Source of the DNA: Desulfobacula sp.
Lineage (GTDB): Bacteria > Desulfobacterota > Desulfobacteria > Desulfobacterales > Desulfobacteraceae
NCBI GenBank assembly: GCA_029940235.1
Contig: JAOZRI010000068.1
Span: 1-10,001, forward strand
Reading direction: 5' to 3'
Length of the DNA stretch: 10,001 nucleotides
Positions 1 through 7,067 of this stretch are shown piece after piece; position 1 is the stretch's first letter; each line of letters opens with the position of its first letter. The position numbers and the translations under genes were made by a program. A model generated the notes under the pieces. It was given only the letters and a program-made list of their open reading frames with translations. It was not told where the DNA came from and ran no database searches.

Positions 1-836
1 TGTTCACCATGGGACATGGTTGCATAGCCGCCTGGATAATCATATATCTCGCGGTCACCCGGCCCAATATTCTGATTGGTTGATGTGTTGACTTTCAGGT
101 TCATATTGGGCACTTCAAAATTATAATCGCTAAATGTATATTTACCGGCTCTGATTTGCTGTGTTTTATCAAAACCTGTAATCACATCAGTTTCCGGCAG
201 ACCACCGGTTGTTGTATGATAGCTGACTAAAGAGTCTTCTTCATGGCAGAGTTTATGTTTTTCAGATGAATCTGCAATGATCATTGTATGTTTTTTCTCT
301 TTATGCTCAAAAAAATAATAGAGGCCTTCTTCTTCTAACAGTCGTGAAATAAAGTTAAAATCAGTTTCTCTGTATTGAACACAATATACTTTTGGATCGT
401 AGCTGCCCTGGACTTCAATTTTAAAGTCTTTAAAATTTTTTTCCTGGAAAATTTGTTTTACAATATCAATTGTGGATTTATCTTGAAAAATTCTGGAGTT
501 TGATGTCCTGGTCAGAAGCCAGAACCATGGAACCATTGTTGCTGAATAAAATGAAAGCTTTTTCTCATTGTCCACCTCATCTGTACAGCCGTTTTGAGAA
601 AAACATGAAATAATACCGTGGAAATATCGGAGTTCTTCATTTCCCAATTGAATGGATAAAGATACGTTTTTACCAATAATATCATTAAAAGGGATATCAT
701 GGTTTGTTGAAAACATTTTTAAATCAAAACTGAATAATCCAGAGATTTCTTCTCTTCCCCGGAATTTTTCAAGTAAGAGGACATCCTTACCCAAGGGTGT
801 CTCAATGGTAATTAATCTATTATCCTGTGTAAGCAT
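1..836 (-). CDS. vgrG: Type VI secretion spike protein VgrG, N-terminal part (3' end beyond the left edge)
   Basis: VgrG trimers form the spike at the tip of the Hcp tube and carry effectors out of the cell. The 278 codons visible correspond to the N-terminal gp27-like/phage GPD-like region. Supporting motifs are an N-terminal LxxxxFxGxExIS block (residues 20-32), the segment around residues 104-130 (PWFWLLTRTSNSRIFQDKST, then IVKQIF), a VQYRETDFNFISRLLEEEGL block (153-172) followed by YYFFEH, and the family hallmark EIYDYPGGY (263-271). The ATG start is supported by a clear AAGGGG Shine-Dalgarno five bases upstream. The gene begins 20 bases after the FHA gene and is probably co-transcribed with it. 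The gp5-like beta-helix and any C-terminal effector or adaptor extension lie off the window, so it cannot be said whether this is a structural or an 'evolved' VgrG. Family assignment is secure. Confidence 0.94.
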   Translation of the reverse strand, partial: MLTQDNRLITIETPLGKDVLLLEKFRGREEISGLFSFDLKMFSTNHDIPFNDIIGKNVSLSIQLGNEELRYFHGIISCFSQNGCTDEVDNEKKLSFYSATMVPWFWLLTRTSNSRIFQDKSTIDIVKQIFQEKNFKDFKIEVQGSYDPKVYCVQYRETDFNFISRLLEEEGLYYFFEHKEKKHTMIIADSSEKHKLCHEEDSLVSYHTTTGGLPETDVITGFDKTQQIRAGKYTFSDYNFEVPNMNLKVNTSTNQNIGPGDREIYDYPGGYATMSHGE

Positions 837-841
837 AACCG

Positions 842-847
842 CCCCTT
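842..847 (-). promoter_or_regulatory. Ribosome binding site of vgrG
   Basis: AAGGGG on the minus strand lies five bases before the vgrG ATG, in the 20-base gap between the FHA gene and vgrG. It fixes the vgrG start and suggests strong independent ribosome loading for the spike protein within the operon. Confidence 0.7.
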
Positions 848-856
848 AAATTATAT

Positions 857-1855
857 TTATTTTTTAAACAATGATTTTAAAAAAGATCCTTTTTCTCTTG
901 GTTTTTCTGGCTTATCTGTTTTAATGTCTTCTTTATCGGTCTCCAGTTCTGTTTTTACACTGGGGCTGGGTTCTTCAAAAACTTCAGCAAGACGTCCACC
1001 CTCCATAAATTGAAAAATCGGGCCATTTTTAACAAGGGTGATTTTATCTTCTGGGTTTAATTTTAACGATGAGTTGATGGGTGTATTATTTATTAATACC
1101 CGGTTTCTGCCTGTAAGATCCTTAATATGATAAAATCGGTTCCAGAAAAAAATTTGCATATGTTTATCTTCAACCAGGGGATGATCTAATATAAAATCAG
1201 AATTTTCACTTTTACCAATGGTTATTGGGAGCATTTTAAATGACTGCAGCATGGCACCGAACTGAACAATAAGAGGGACATTGGTTTGTTCAATGACAGG
1301 GTTATCAGACATTGGTGACGGTTCAGTGTTTGTCTGATAATTCTGGACAGCAGGCTTGTCTTGATGCATTGCATTGTTGTTCAAAGATTGTATTGGTACT
1401 TCTGCTGTCTGGTTCATGGGTTGCTGTTGAATATAAGACGATACATCTGTCTTAGGTGCAATTAAATGTTCTCTTTCCTGTGAATTGTTATCAAGGACAG
1501 GTTGCTGTGTCTCATCTGGGACTTCAGCATTTTCATCTATTCTAGTTAGAAAACTTACCTTTGGTCCGCCCTGGGAAAAGATAAGTACATCACCATCTCG
1601 TAGATAGGCTTCCTTTGTCCTCTTCCCGTTTACAAAAAGGCCGTTGGCACTATTGTCAATAATTTGAAACCGGTTTCCTTCTCTTCTTATTGTTGCATGT
1701 TTTCTTGAGATGGTAACAGCTTTTCCTGGGAATATTACATCACAGGTGGAGTGCCTGCCAATGAGTATTTCATTTTTATTAAATTCCTGAATCGTCCCTT
1801 TAAGTGGACCATGTATGTGTATAAGCTGTACTATTATTGCAGATGCTGTTTTCAT
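857..1855 (-). CDS. Tandem FHA-domain protein, T6SS-associated
   Basis: A 332-residue protein with no signal peptide or membrane segment, so probably cytoplasmic. The N-terminal FHA domain (about residues 8-103) has the usual phosphothreonine-binding residues: GR at 33-34, SRKH at 50-53 and NGLFVNG at 71-77. A Q/N/P-rich, low-complexity linker (about 110-190) follows. A second FHA-like domain spans about 193-285; it keeps the pattern (IGKSENSDF, EDKH at 229-232, NRVLINNTPI), but the key Arg is Lys215 and the Ser is Glu229. The tail (295-332) is charged and ends in a lysine-rich segment with two FLKSLFKK-like hydrophobic residues. FHA proteins (Fha/TagH) are known T6SS post-translational regulators or scaffolds acting with the PpkA kinase; no kinase is in this window. 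The start codon overlaps the preceding stop by one base (TAATG), which implies translational coupling to the lipoprotein. It does not show the usual TagH C-terminal domain, so it is not named as TagH. Confidence 0.87.
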   Translation of the reverse strand: MKTASAIIVQLIHIHGPLKGTIQEFNKNEILIGRHSTCDVIFPGKAVTISRKHATIRREGNRFQIIDNSANGLFVNGKRTKEAYLRDGDVLIFSQGGPKVSFLTRIDENAEVPDETQQPVLDNNSQEREHLIAPKTDVSSYIQQQPMNQTAEVPIQSLNNNAMHQDKPAVQNYQTNTEPSPMSDNPVIEQTNVPLIVQFGAMLQSFKMLPITIGKSENSDFILDHPLVEDKHMQIFFWNRFYHIKDLTGRNRVLINNTPINSSLKLNPEDKITLVKNGPIFQFMEGGRLAEVFEEPSPSVKTELETDKEDIKTDKPEKPREKGSFLKSLFKK

Positions 1856-3285
1856 TAACTGCCACTCTTTTTTATCTCTTCAAGTCTCTTGTAAAGTGAT
1901 TTTGCTTTTTTAAGATTAGTTTTAATATCCCTGTATTCAGGATCTATCTCCTGGACAAGTTCCCACTCTTTAATGGCCTGCTGGAGTTTCTCTTTGCCAA
2001 AATAGTGAGTTCCCATGTTATAATGGGCATTTTTGTAGGTTTCTACACATTTTTCAATGTAATCATGACATTTATCACACTCTTCATTATATTGAATTGC
2101 CGATTGGAAACTCTCTTTGGCTTTGAGGTATTCTTTTTTATTAAATAGGGCAAGTCCATTCTGAAAATATGATTCAAACAGGTGTTCGCGAACAGTTTCG
2201 TTTTCAGAATCCAGGGCTGATGCTTTTTCAAGAGAGAATATTGCCTGATCATATTCCCGTTTATTAAACAAGGACATTCCAGAATTTAATAATTGAGTAA
2301 ACTCATTTTCTATCTCCTTTTTGTCATCCTTTTTTTCAATGGTAGTTTTAATTTCTGTTTTTACATCTTCTTTGATAACCACCTCTTTTTCAATGGTAGT
2401 CCCAGTTACCTCTTTTAAAATATTTTCTTCTTCTTTAGTAGTTTTGTCTTCTTGAACAGGAACAGATACCTTTATATCTTCAGGGTCATCCTTTATGGTA
2501 ATTTTTTGATCATTTTGTTCCTGCCCAGGTTCTTTGATATCTGTTTCAGCTTGAGCTTTATCTGATACGGTTTTTGATTCCATTACTTTTTTTGTTGTTG
2601 GAGTTTTTATCTTTTCAGCTGTTTTAGTTTTTGATTCCAAGTCCTTTATTTTTTTAAGGTACACTTCCTGCTTTGATTGAATTATTTTAAGATCAAACTT
2701 TTCTATTTCTGGTATCTTTATTTTTTGGCCGGAATAAATTTTTGTAACATCATGCAGGTGATTAAAATCACCAATATAAGTATATTTTTTATAATCATCA
2801 TAATAGATCATGGCAAGTTTTGAAATGCTTTCCCCTGGCCTTATAATATGAGTAATATATTTTCCATGATCTTCAATATCAATGGCCTTTCCCGGGTTGA
2901 GTCTTTTTCTTGCCTTTTTATGTTCAGGCCAGTTTTGCAGAGCTGCAAGATACTCTTTTCGTGCCTGTCGAGGTTTGTTGTTTTTATCATATTTCAATCC
3001 CAACCGATAATGTCGTTCAGCTTTCTGTTTTAATTTTTTTTCAGCCTTTATTTTTCTTTTCAATGCTTGTTTATTGGAAGAATCAAAAGTTAGGGCCAGG
3101 TTATATTGCTCCAGAGCCTCTTTTAAATTTCCAGCCTGCTCCAATGAATCTCCTCTATCAATATGCTGATTTGCAAGTTTATACTGTTCGGTTTCGGCAA
3201 GAGTTGCCTTTTTATCACCTGTGACACATCCTGAAACGAGCATACAAAATATAATTAATCCAATAAATCCATTTAGAAGTTTCAT
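1855..3285 (-). CDS. LysM and TPR lipoprotein, T6SS-associated accessory protein
   Basis: A predicted 476-residue lipoprotein. The signal peptide is a short MK start, a hydrophobic stretch and the lipobox VSGC with Cys20; the following residue is Val, not Asp, which favours the outer membrane. Order of parts: TPR-like helices (about 34-125), a LysM domain (about 143-193, YITHIIRPGESISKLAMIYY then SGQKIKIPE) expected to bind peptidoglycan, a long Lys/Glu-rich and probably disordered or coiled linker (about 207-328), and C-terminal TPR repeats (about 330-470, for example REYDQAIFSLEKASALD). The ATG at 3285 is preferred because AAGGTGAG sits just upstream; a GTG nine bases earlier at 3294 is possible but overlaps that Shine-Dalgarno and gives a poorer signal peptide. 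A CDKCH sequence (403-407) lies between TPR units. The gene starts five bases after the deacetylase stop and overlaps the FHA gene by one base. Its exact role is unknown; a peptidoglycan-anchored scaffold for the T6SS is an inference from context. Confidence 0.85.
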   Translation of the reverse strand: MKLLNGFIGLIIFCMLVSGCVTGDKKATLAETEQYKLANQHIDRGDSLEQAGNLKEALEQYNLALTFDSSNKQALKRKIKAEKKLKQKAERHYRLGLKYDKNNKPRQARKEYLAALQNWPEHKKARKRLNPGKAIDIEDHGKYITHIIRPGESISKLAMIYYDDYKKYTYIGDFNHLHDVTKIYSGQKIKIPEIEKFDLKIIQSKQEVYLKKIKDLESKTKTAEKIKTPTTKKVMESKTVSDKAQAETDIKEPGQEQNDQKITIKDDPEDIKVSVPVQEDKTTKEEENILKEVTGTTIEKEVVIKEDVKTEIKTTIEKKDDKKEIENEFTQLLNSGMSLFNKREYDQAIFSLEKASALDSENETVREHLFESYFQNGLALFNKKEYLKAKESFQSAIQYNEECDKCHDYIEKCVETYKNAHYNMGTHYFGKEKLQQAIKEWELVQEIDPEYRDIKTNLKKAKSLYKRLEEIKKSGS

Positions 3286-3289
3286 AGTT

Positions 3290-3297
3290 CTCACCTT
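3290..3297 (-). promoter_or_regulatory. Ribosome binding site that decides the lipoprotein start
   Basis: AAGGTGAG on the minus strand overlaps the last codons and TGA stop of the deacetylase gene. It stands eight bases (counting from AAGG) before the ATG at 3285, but would abut the alternative GTG at 3294. This favours the ATG and suggests that translation of the two genes is coupled. Confidence 0.6.
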
Positions 3298-4301
3298 AGC
3301 GAAATAAAATTAAATGTTTGTAACTTACTTGCAAATTTTTTTATACTCTTGTTTAAAATCATATCTCTGTTTAAATTAAAGGGATCGCAATAGAAAGGAT
3401 TGCTTCCCCTTTGTACAGTAACGCCTATTTTATAACCAGCAGATTTAATAAAGTTTTTCACCTTGAGATTGGTTCTTCCATATGGCAGTGAAAAAAACAG
3501 GGTATCCTGATTTAATTTGTTATCAATGATCTGTTTTGAGATAAAGATCTCTTTTTTTACTCTTTTATAATAATCTTCATTTTTTTCTTCTGGAAATTTT
3601 GCAGTCAGGTCATAGTGATTGATTGTATGTGACCCAATCTCATGACCTCTCTTTTTCAGCTCCCTTAAATCCTGCCATGTAATTGCTTTTTTTGATATGC
3701 CAACATAATTGGTATATACAAAATATACTGCTTTAAATCCATACTTTGAAAGTATAGGAAAAGCCACATTAAATCCTGATTTGAATCCATCGTCTATTGT
3801 TATAACAACGGATTTTTTTGGAATCTGTTGTTTATATTCACTGAAATTTAGAAATTGACTTAAGGTGATAACATTGAAATTATGATCCTTGAGATATTTC
3901 ATCTGTGCATCAAAAGCTTTTGTTGAAATATTGAGTTTTGAATCGGTTTTTTCACCAAATTTATGGTAACAAAGAATTGGTATTTTCTGGTATCCGTCTT
4001 TATAAATGCCTCCGAGGTGTTTCTCTTTTAAGGGAATAATAAAGAACTTATTTTTATTTAAACTCAATGATTCATCGGCTTTTTGTAGAATATCTGCTCT
4101 GTTTTTATCCTTTAAATATAACTTTGCAATGGATTCATATGTATCAGTTGATTGTTTTTCGTGAACAATATAATCTTCAGATTTATATGCAGCTGTTCCA
4201 AGGGAGCTGTGAACAGGCTCCGTATGCTTTGCAATACATCCATAAAAAAGATATACGGCAATAAGCATTAAAAATTTTAGTTTAAATTTTCTATGATACA
4301 T
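3291..4301 (-). CDS. LysM-like polysaccharide deacetylase lipoprotein (NodB/CE4 family)
   Basis: A 336-residue, probably envelope-anchored carbohydrate esterase. The N-terminus is a positively charged start, a hydrophobic segment and a likely lipobox LFYGC with Cys22. Residues about 43-92 resemble a degenerate LysM domain (YIVHEKQSTDTYESIAKLYL, then NKFFIIPL). The catalytic domain starts with the PILCYHKFG motif (108-116) typical of PgdA/CDA1-type deacetylases. It has the NodB motifs: TIDDG (168-172; Asp170 the expected catalytic base, Asp171 a metal ligand), SHTINH (224-229; His225 and His229 metal ligands) and SLPYGR (271-276). Known members remove acetyl groups from GlcNAc or MurNAc in peptidoglycan, or from poly-GlcNAc, chitin or xylan; the substrate here is not shown, though the LysM points to peptidoglycan. 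All visible catalytic residues are intact. No good Shine-Dalgarno precedes the ATG, and it is the first gene after the 102-base gap, so it may head its own transcript. Confidence 0.9.
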   Translation of the reverse strand: MYHRKFKLKFLMLIAVYLFYGCIAKHTEPVHSSLGTAAYKSEDYIVHEKQSTDTYESIAKLYLKDKNRADILQKADESLSLNKNKFFIIPLKEKHLGGIYKDGYQKIPILCYHKFGEKTDSKLNISTKAFDAQMKYLKDHNFNVITLSQFLNFSEYKQQIPKKSVVITIDDGFKSGFNVAFPILSKYGFKAVYFVYTNYVGISKKAITWQDLRELKKRGHEIGSHTINHYDLTAKFPEEKNEDYYKRVKKEIFISKQIIDNKLNQDTLFFSLPYGRTNLKVKNFIKSAGYKIGVTVQRGSNPFYCDPFNLNRDMILNKSIKKFASKLQTFNFISLR

Positions 4302-4403
4302 AATATTAAAATAGTTAAAAAGTTAATAAAAATTAATTTTTTAATATACTCACTGCTTACAACAAAGGAACTTATATCCTATTATTAAGCATAAACAGCT
4401 CAA
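4302..4403 (-). promoter_or_regulatory. AT-rich intergenic gap, possible promoter region for the accessory cassette
   Basis: This 102-base stretch between the clpV stop and the deacetylase start is the only sizeable gap in the window. On the minus strand there is a weak sigma70-like pair, TTGAGC (4403-4398) and TAGGAT (4381-4376) with 16 bases between, each matching four of six consensus bases. Nearer the gene is a perfect 14-base palindrome of A/T only (AAAAATTAATTTTT, 4328-4341), which could be a binding site or merely AT-rich spacer. No GC-rich stem followed by a T-run is visible, so there is no convincing terminator after clpV. The promoter reading is a guess from position and composition. 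Confidence 0.25.
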
Positions 4404-7064
4404 TTATACAATATTTTTTAATGTAAATTTAAAACCATCCCCGTCAAGATCCACTATTATCTGTCCAATATGCTCATTGTCAGCCATTTTTCCAAGGATG
4501 ATTTTGCTCATTTCAGGTAACAGTGTATCTGTTAAAATATGGTCGACATTTCGTGCTCCACTGTCCACCTCTGTACATCGTTGAGCTATGGCATCTATTA
4601 TCTTTTTATTATATTTAAACTCAATTCCCTGGTTAACAAGCATGCGTTTTACAATATGGTTGAGTTTTAAAGCAATTATTTTTTTCATATTGTCATCTGT
4701 TAAAGGAAGATAGGGAATAACTTTCATTCGTCCAAGAAAAGCTGGTTTAAAATGCTTTTGAAGTTCAGGCCCAAGCATTTCACTGAGTACTTTTGCTTCT
4801 GGTTTGGTCTCTTCATCTTTGCACAGGCTCATAATAAGATCAGTGCAAAGATTGGATGTAAGAATAATCAAAGTATTTTTAAAATCGATCACCCGCCCTT
4901 CACCATCTTCCATAAATCCCTTATCAAAAACCTGGTAAAAAAGTTCAGTGACATCGGTATGGGCTTTCTCGACTTCATCGAGAAGAACAACACTATAGGG
5001 TTTTCTACGTACAGCTTCAGTTAAAACGCCGCCTTCACCATAGCCTACATATCCGGGAGGAGAACCCTTAAGGCTTGAAACCGTATGTGCTTCTTGATAT
5101 TCAGACATATTAATAGTGATCATATTCTGCTCACCGCCATAAAGCAGGCCTGATAATGCAAGGGCGGTTTCGGTTTTTCCAACACCACTTGGACCCACAA
5201 GCATAAATACTCCTGTGGGTTTTGAGGGATCTTCAATGCCGGCATGGGTTGTCTGTACAACCTGTTCAATTGCCTCAAGTCCATAATCCTGTCCAATAAT
5301 TCTTTTTTTAAGATGTTGGCTTAATTTAAGAACGGTTTTGATTTCATCTGAAAGCATGCTCCCTGTAGGAATACCTGTCCAGCCCGATATGACAGATGAT
5401 ATTATGTTTGAATCCACACTGATTTGAACAAGTGGATCTCCTTTATGCTTTTTTTCAAACTCTTTTTCAGATTTTTTTAACTCTTTTTGTAATTTAGCAA
5501 GCTCTTTTTTCCCCTTTTTTTCATCTTCGATTTTATGAACATCCTGGATTTTTTGATATATTTCTCTGATTCTGGTTGCCACCTCCATTTCAGATTCCCA
5601 TTTCTTGGTAAGTTTTTTAAGATCAGCTTTAGTCTTTTTTATCTCTTTTTTTATATCAGCAATCCTTTGGGAATGATCCTTTCCAATGGCTTCTTCCCTT
5701 GCAAGTACTTTCATTTCACGATTAAGGTTCCCAATGGTACGTTCCAGATTTTCAATTTGTGCAGGGCTTGTGGTAAGACCTATGGCAACCCTTGCACATG
5801 CAGTATCAAGCACACTGACAGCCTTATCCGGCAGTTGTCTGCCTGTTATATATCTGTTGGAGAGTTTAACAGTGTCAAGCAGTGCCTCATTGGTTATCAT
5901 AACCTTGTGATGGGCTTCAAGAAAAGGTGCAATGGCACGCATCATTATCATGGCTTTCTCTTCGTCTGGCTCATCAATTTTAACCACCTGAAAGCGCCTT
6001 GCCATGGCAGCATCTTTTTCAAAGTATTTTTTATATTCAGCCCATGTTGTAGCAGCAATTGTACGCAATTCTCCCCTTGCAAGGGCAGGTTTTAAAAGAT
6101 TTGCCGCATCACCTGATCCTGCAGCTCCACCTGCACCAATTAAGGTGTGAGCCTCATCAATGAAAAGCACAATGGGTATGGGTGATGATTTTACTTCATC
6201 TATTACCTGTTTGAGCCTCTCTTCAAATTCTCCCTTTATTCCTGCTCCTGCCTGAAGAAGACCAAGATCCAGGGTGTGAAGGGCAATATTCTGCAAGATG
6301 GGAGGTACATCTCCCTCAATGATTTTTAAAGCAAAACCTTCAACAACTGCTGTTTTACCGACACCTGCCTCTCCTGTAAGAATGGGGTTGTTCTGTCTTC
6401 TGCGTATCAGAATATCAATCATCTGCCTGATCTCAAAATCACGGCCAAGAACAGGATCAATCTCACCTTGTTTAGCTTTTTGTGTCAAATTTATTGTATA
6501 CTGGGCAAGGGCCTGACCTTTACCACCTGCAGCAGGAGGTCTGGAACCTGAAGCAGCAGTTGTTGATTGGGCCTGCTCTTCATTCTCCTCACCCGAGCCC
6601 TTGGTAAGATCATAAAATGACTCTTTTAGTGTTTCCAGGGAGATTTTTTCAAACAATTTAGAACTTGCATATAATGACTCTTTTGTACCAGGATCAGAGA
6701 TCAATGCAATAAGTATATGGCCAGACCTGATGGATGGAACCTGATAGTCCACAGATGCAACAAGCCATGCATTTTTAATCATTTGAGGGATTCTTGGAGA
6801 GAGAGCCGGATTTCTTGAATTTCCACTTTTAAATGTTTCAATTACAGCTGTTAAATCACCCAGCAGGTGTGATTCATTGATTTCAAAATAGTTGAGGATT
6901 TTTTTAAAATCAGAGTTTTCAATATCAAGGAGTTTTATGAAAAAATGTTCTAACTCCACATCATAGTGAGTATGGGAGAGACAGAGCCCTGCAGAGGCTT
7001 CTAAAGATTTACGGCAGGCTTGATTCAATTTTTCAATCAAAGATTTTAAATTTGAAATAGACAT
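4404..7064 (-). CDS. tssH (clpV): T6SS sheath-recycling AAA+ ATPase TssH/ClpV
   Basis: ClpV is a hexameric, double-ring AAA+ unfoldase of the Hsp100/ClpB group that takes apart contracted TssB/TssC sheaths in the cytoplasm so they can be reused. The 886-residue length is normal. Order: N-terminal sheath-binding domain (1-150) with the ClpV-type start LNQACRKSLEASAGLCLSHT; a Ser/Ala/Gly linker (155-185); first ATPase domain with Walker A GEAGVGKT (231-238), Walker B IVLFIDE (298-304) and ARRF (355-358) as candidate arginine finger; a coiled-coil middle domain rich in Lys/Glu (about 435-540); the SGWTGIP junction (560-566); second ATPase domain with Walker A GPSGVGKT (624-631) and Walker B VVLLDE (692-697); and a Clp C-terminal D2-small domain (about 790-880). 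All nucleotide-binding motifs are intact. The ClpV-specific N-domain and the neighbouring tssF/tssG separate it from housekeeping ClpB. It starts three bases after tssG. Confidence 0.98.
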   Translation of the reverse strand: MSISNLKSLIEKLNQACRKSLEASAGLCLSHTHYDVELEHFFIKLLDIENSDFKKILNYFEINESHLLGDLTAVIETFKSGNSRNPALSPRIPQMIKNAWLVASVDYQVPSIRSGHILIALISDPGTKESLYASSKLFEKISLETLKESFYDLTKGSGEENEEQAQSTTAASGSRPPAAGGKGQALAQYTINLTQKAKQGEIDPVLGRDFEIRQMIDILIRRRQNNPILTGEAGVGKTAVVEGFALKIIEGDVPPILQNIALHTLDLGLLQAGAGIKGEFEERLKQVIDEVKSSPIPIVLFIDEAHTLIGAGGAAGSGDAANLLKPALARGELRTIAATTWAEYKKYFEKDAAMARRFQVVKIDEPDEEKAMIMMRAIAPFLEAHHKVMITNEALLDTVKLSNRYITGRQLPDKAVSVLDTACARVAIGLTTSPAQIENLERTIGNLNREMKVLAREEAIGKDHSQRIADIKKEIKKTKADLKKLTKKWESEMEVATRIREIYQKIQDVHKIEDEKKGKKELAKLQKELKKSEKEFEKKHKGDPLVQISVDSNIISSVISGWTGIPTGSMLSDEIKTVLKLSQHLKKRIIGQDYGLEAIEQVVQTTHAGIEDPSKPTGVFMLVGPSGVGKTETALALSGLLYGGEQNMITINMSEYQEAHTVSSLKGSPPGYVGYGEGGVLTEAVRRKPYSVVLLDEVEKAHTDVTELFYQVFDKGFMEDGEGRVIDFKNTLIILTSNLCTDLIMSLCKDEETKPEAKVLSEMLGPELQKHFKPAFLGRMKVIPYLPLTDDNMKKIIALKLNHIVKRMLVNQGIEFKYNKKIIDAIAQRCTEVDSGARNVDHILTDTLLPEMSKIILGKMADNEHIGQIIVDLDGDGFKFTLKNIV

Positions 7065-7067
7065 TTA

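Noticed and set aside
2910..3224. Plus-strand open frame of 104 codons opposite the lipoprotein gene
   Set aside because: It is antisense to a gene with clear signal peptide, TPR and LysM features, and shows no ribosome site or family resemblance.
4328..4341. A/T-only palindrome as a rho-independent terminator after clpV
   Set aside because: It has no G or C in the stem, so a stable RNA hairpin is unlikely; it is kept only as a possible DNA-level site.
5535..6095. A 186-codon open frame on the plus strand, antisense to clpV
   Set aside because: It lies wholly opposite the conserved ATPase domains of clpV, has low-complexity Phe/Ser/Cys-rich composition and no recognisable motif. It is a mirror of the clpV codon pattern.
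4404..7064. Housekeeping ClpB disaggregase instead of ClpV
   Set aside because: The N-terminal domain has the ClpV-type sheath-binding sequence, and the gene lies directly after tssF and tssG.
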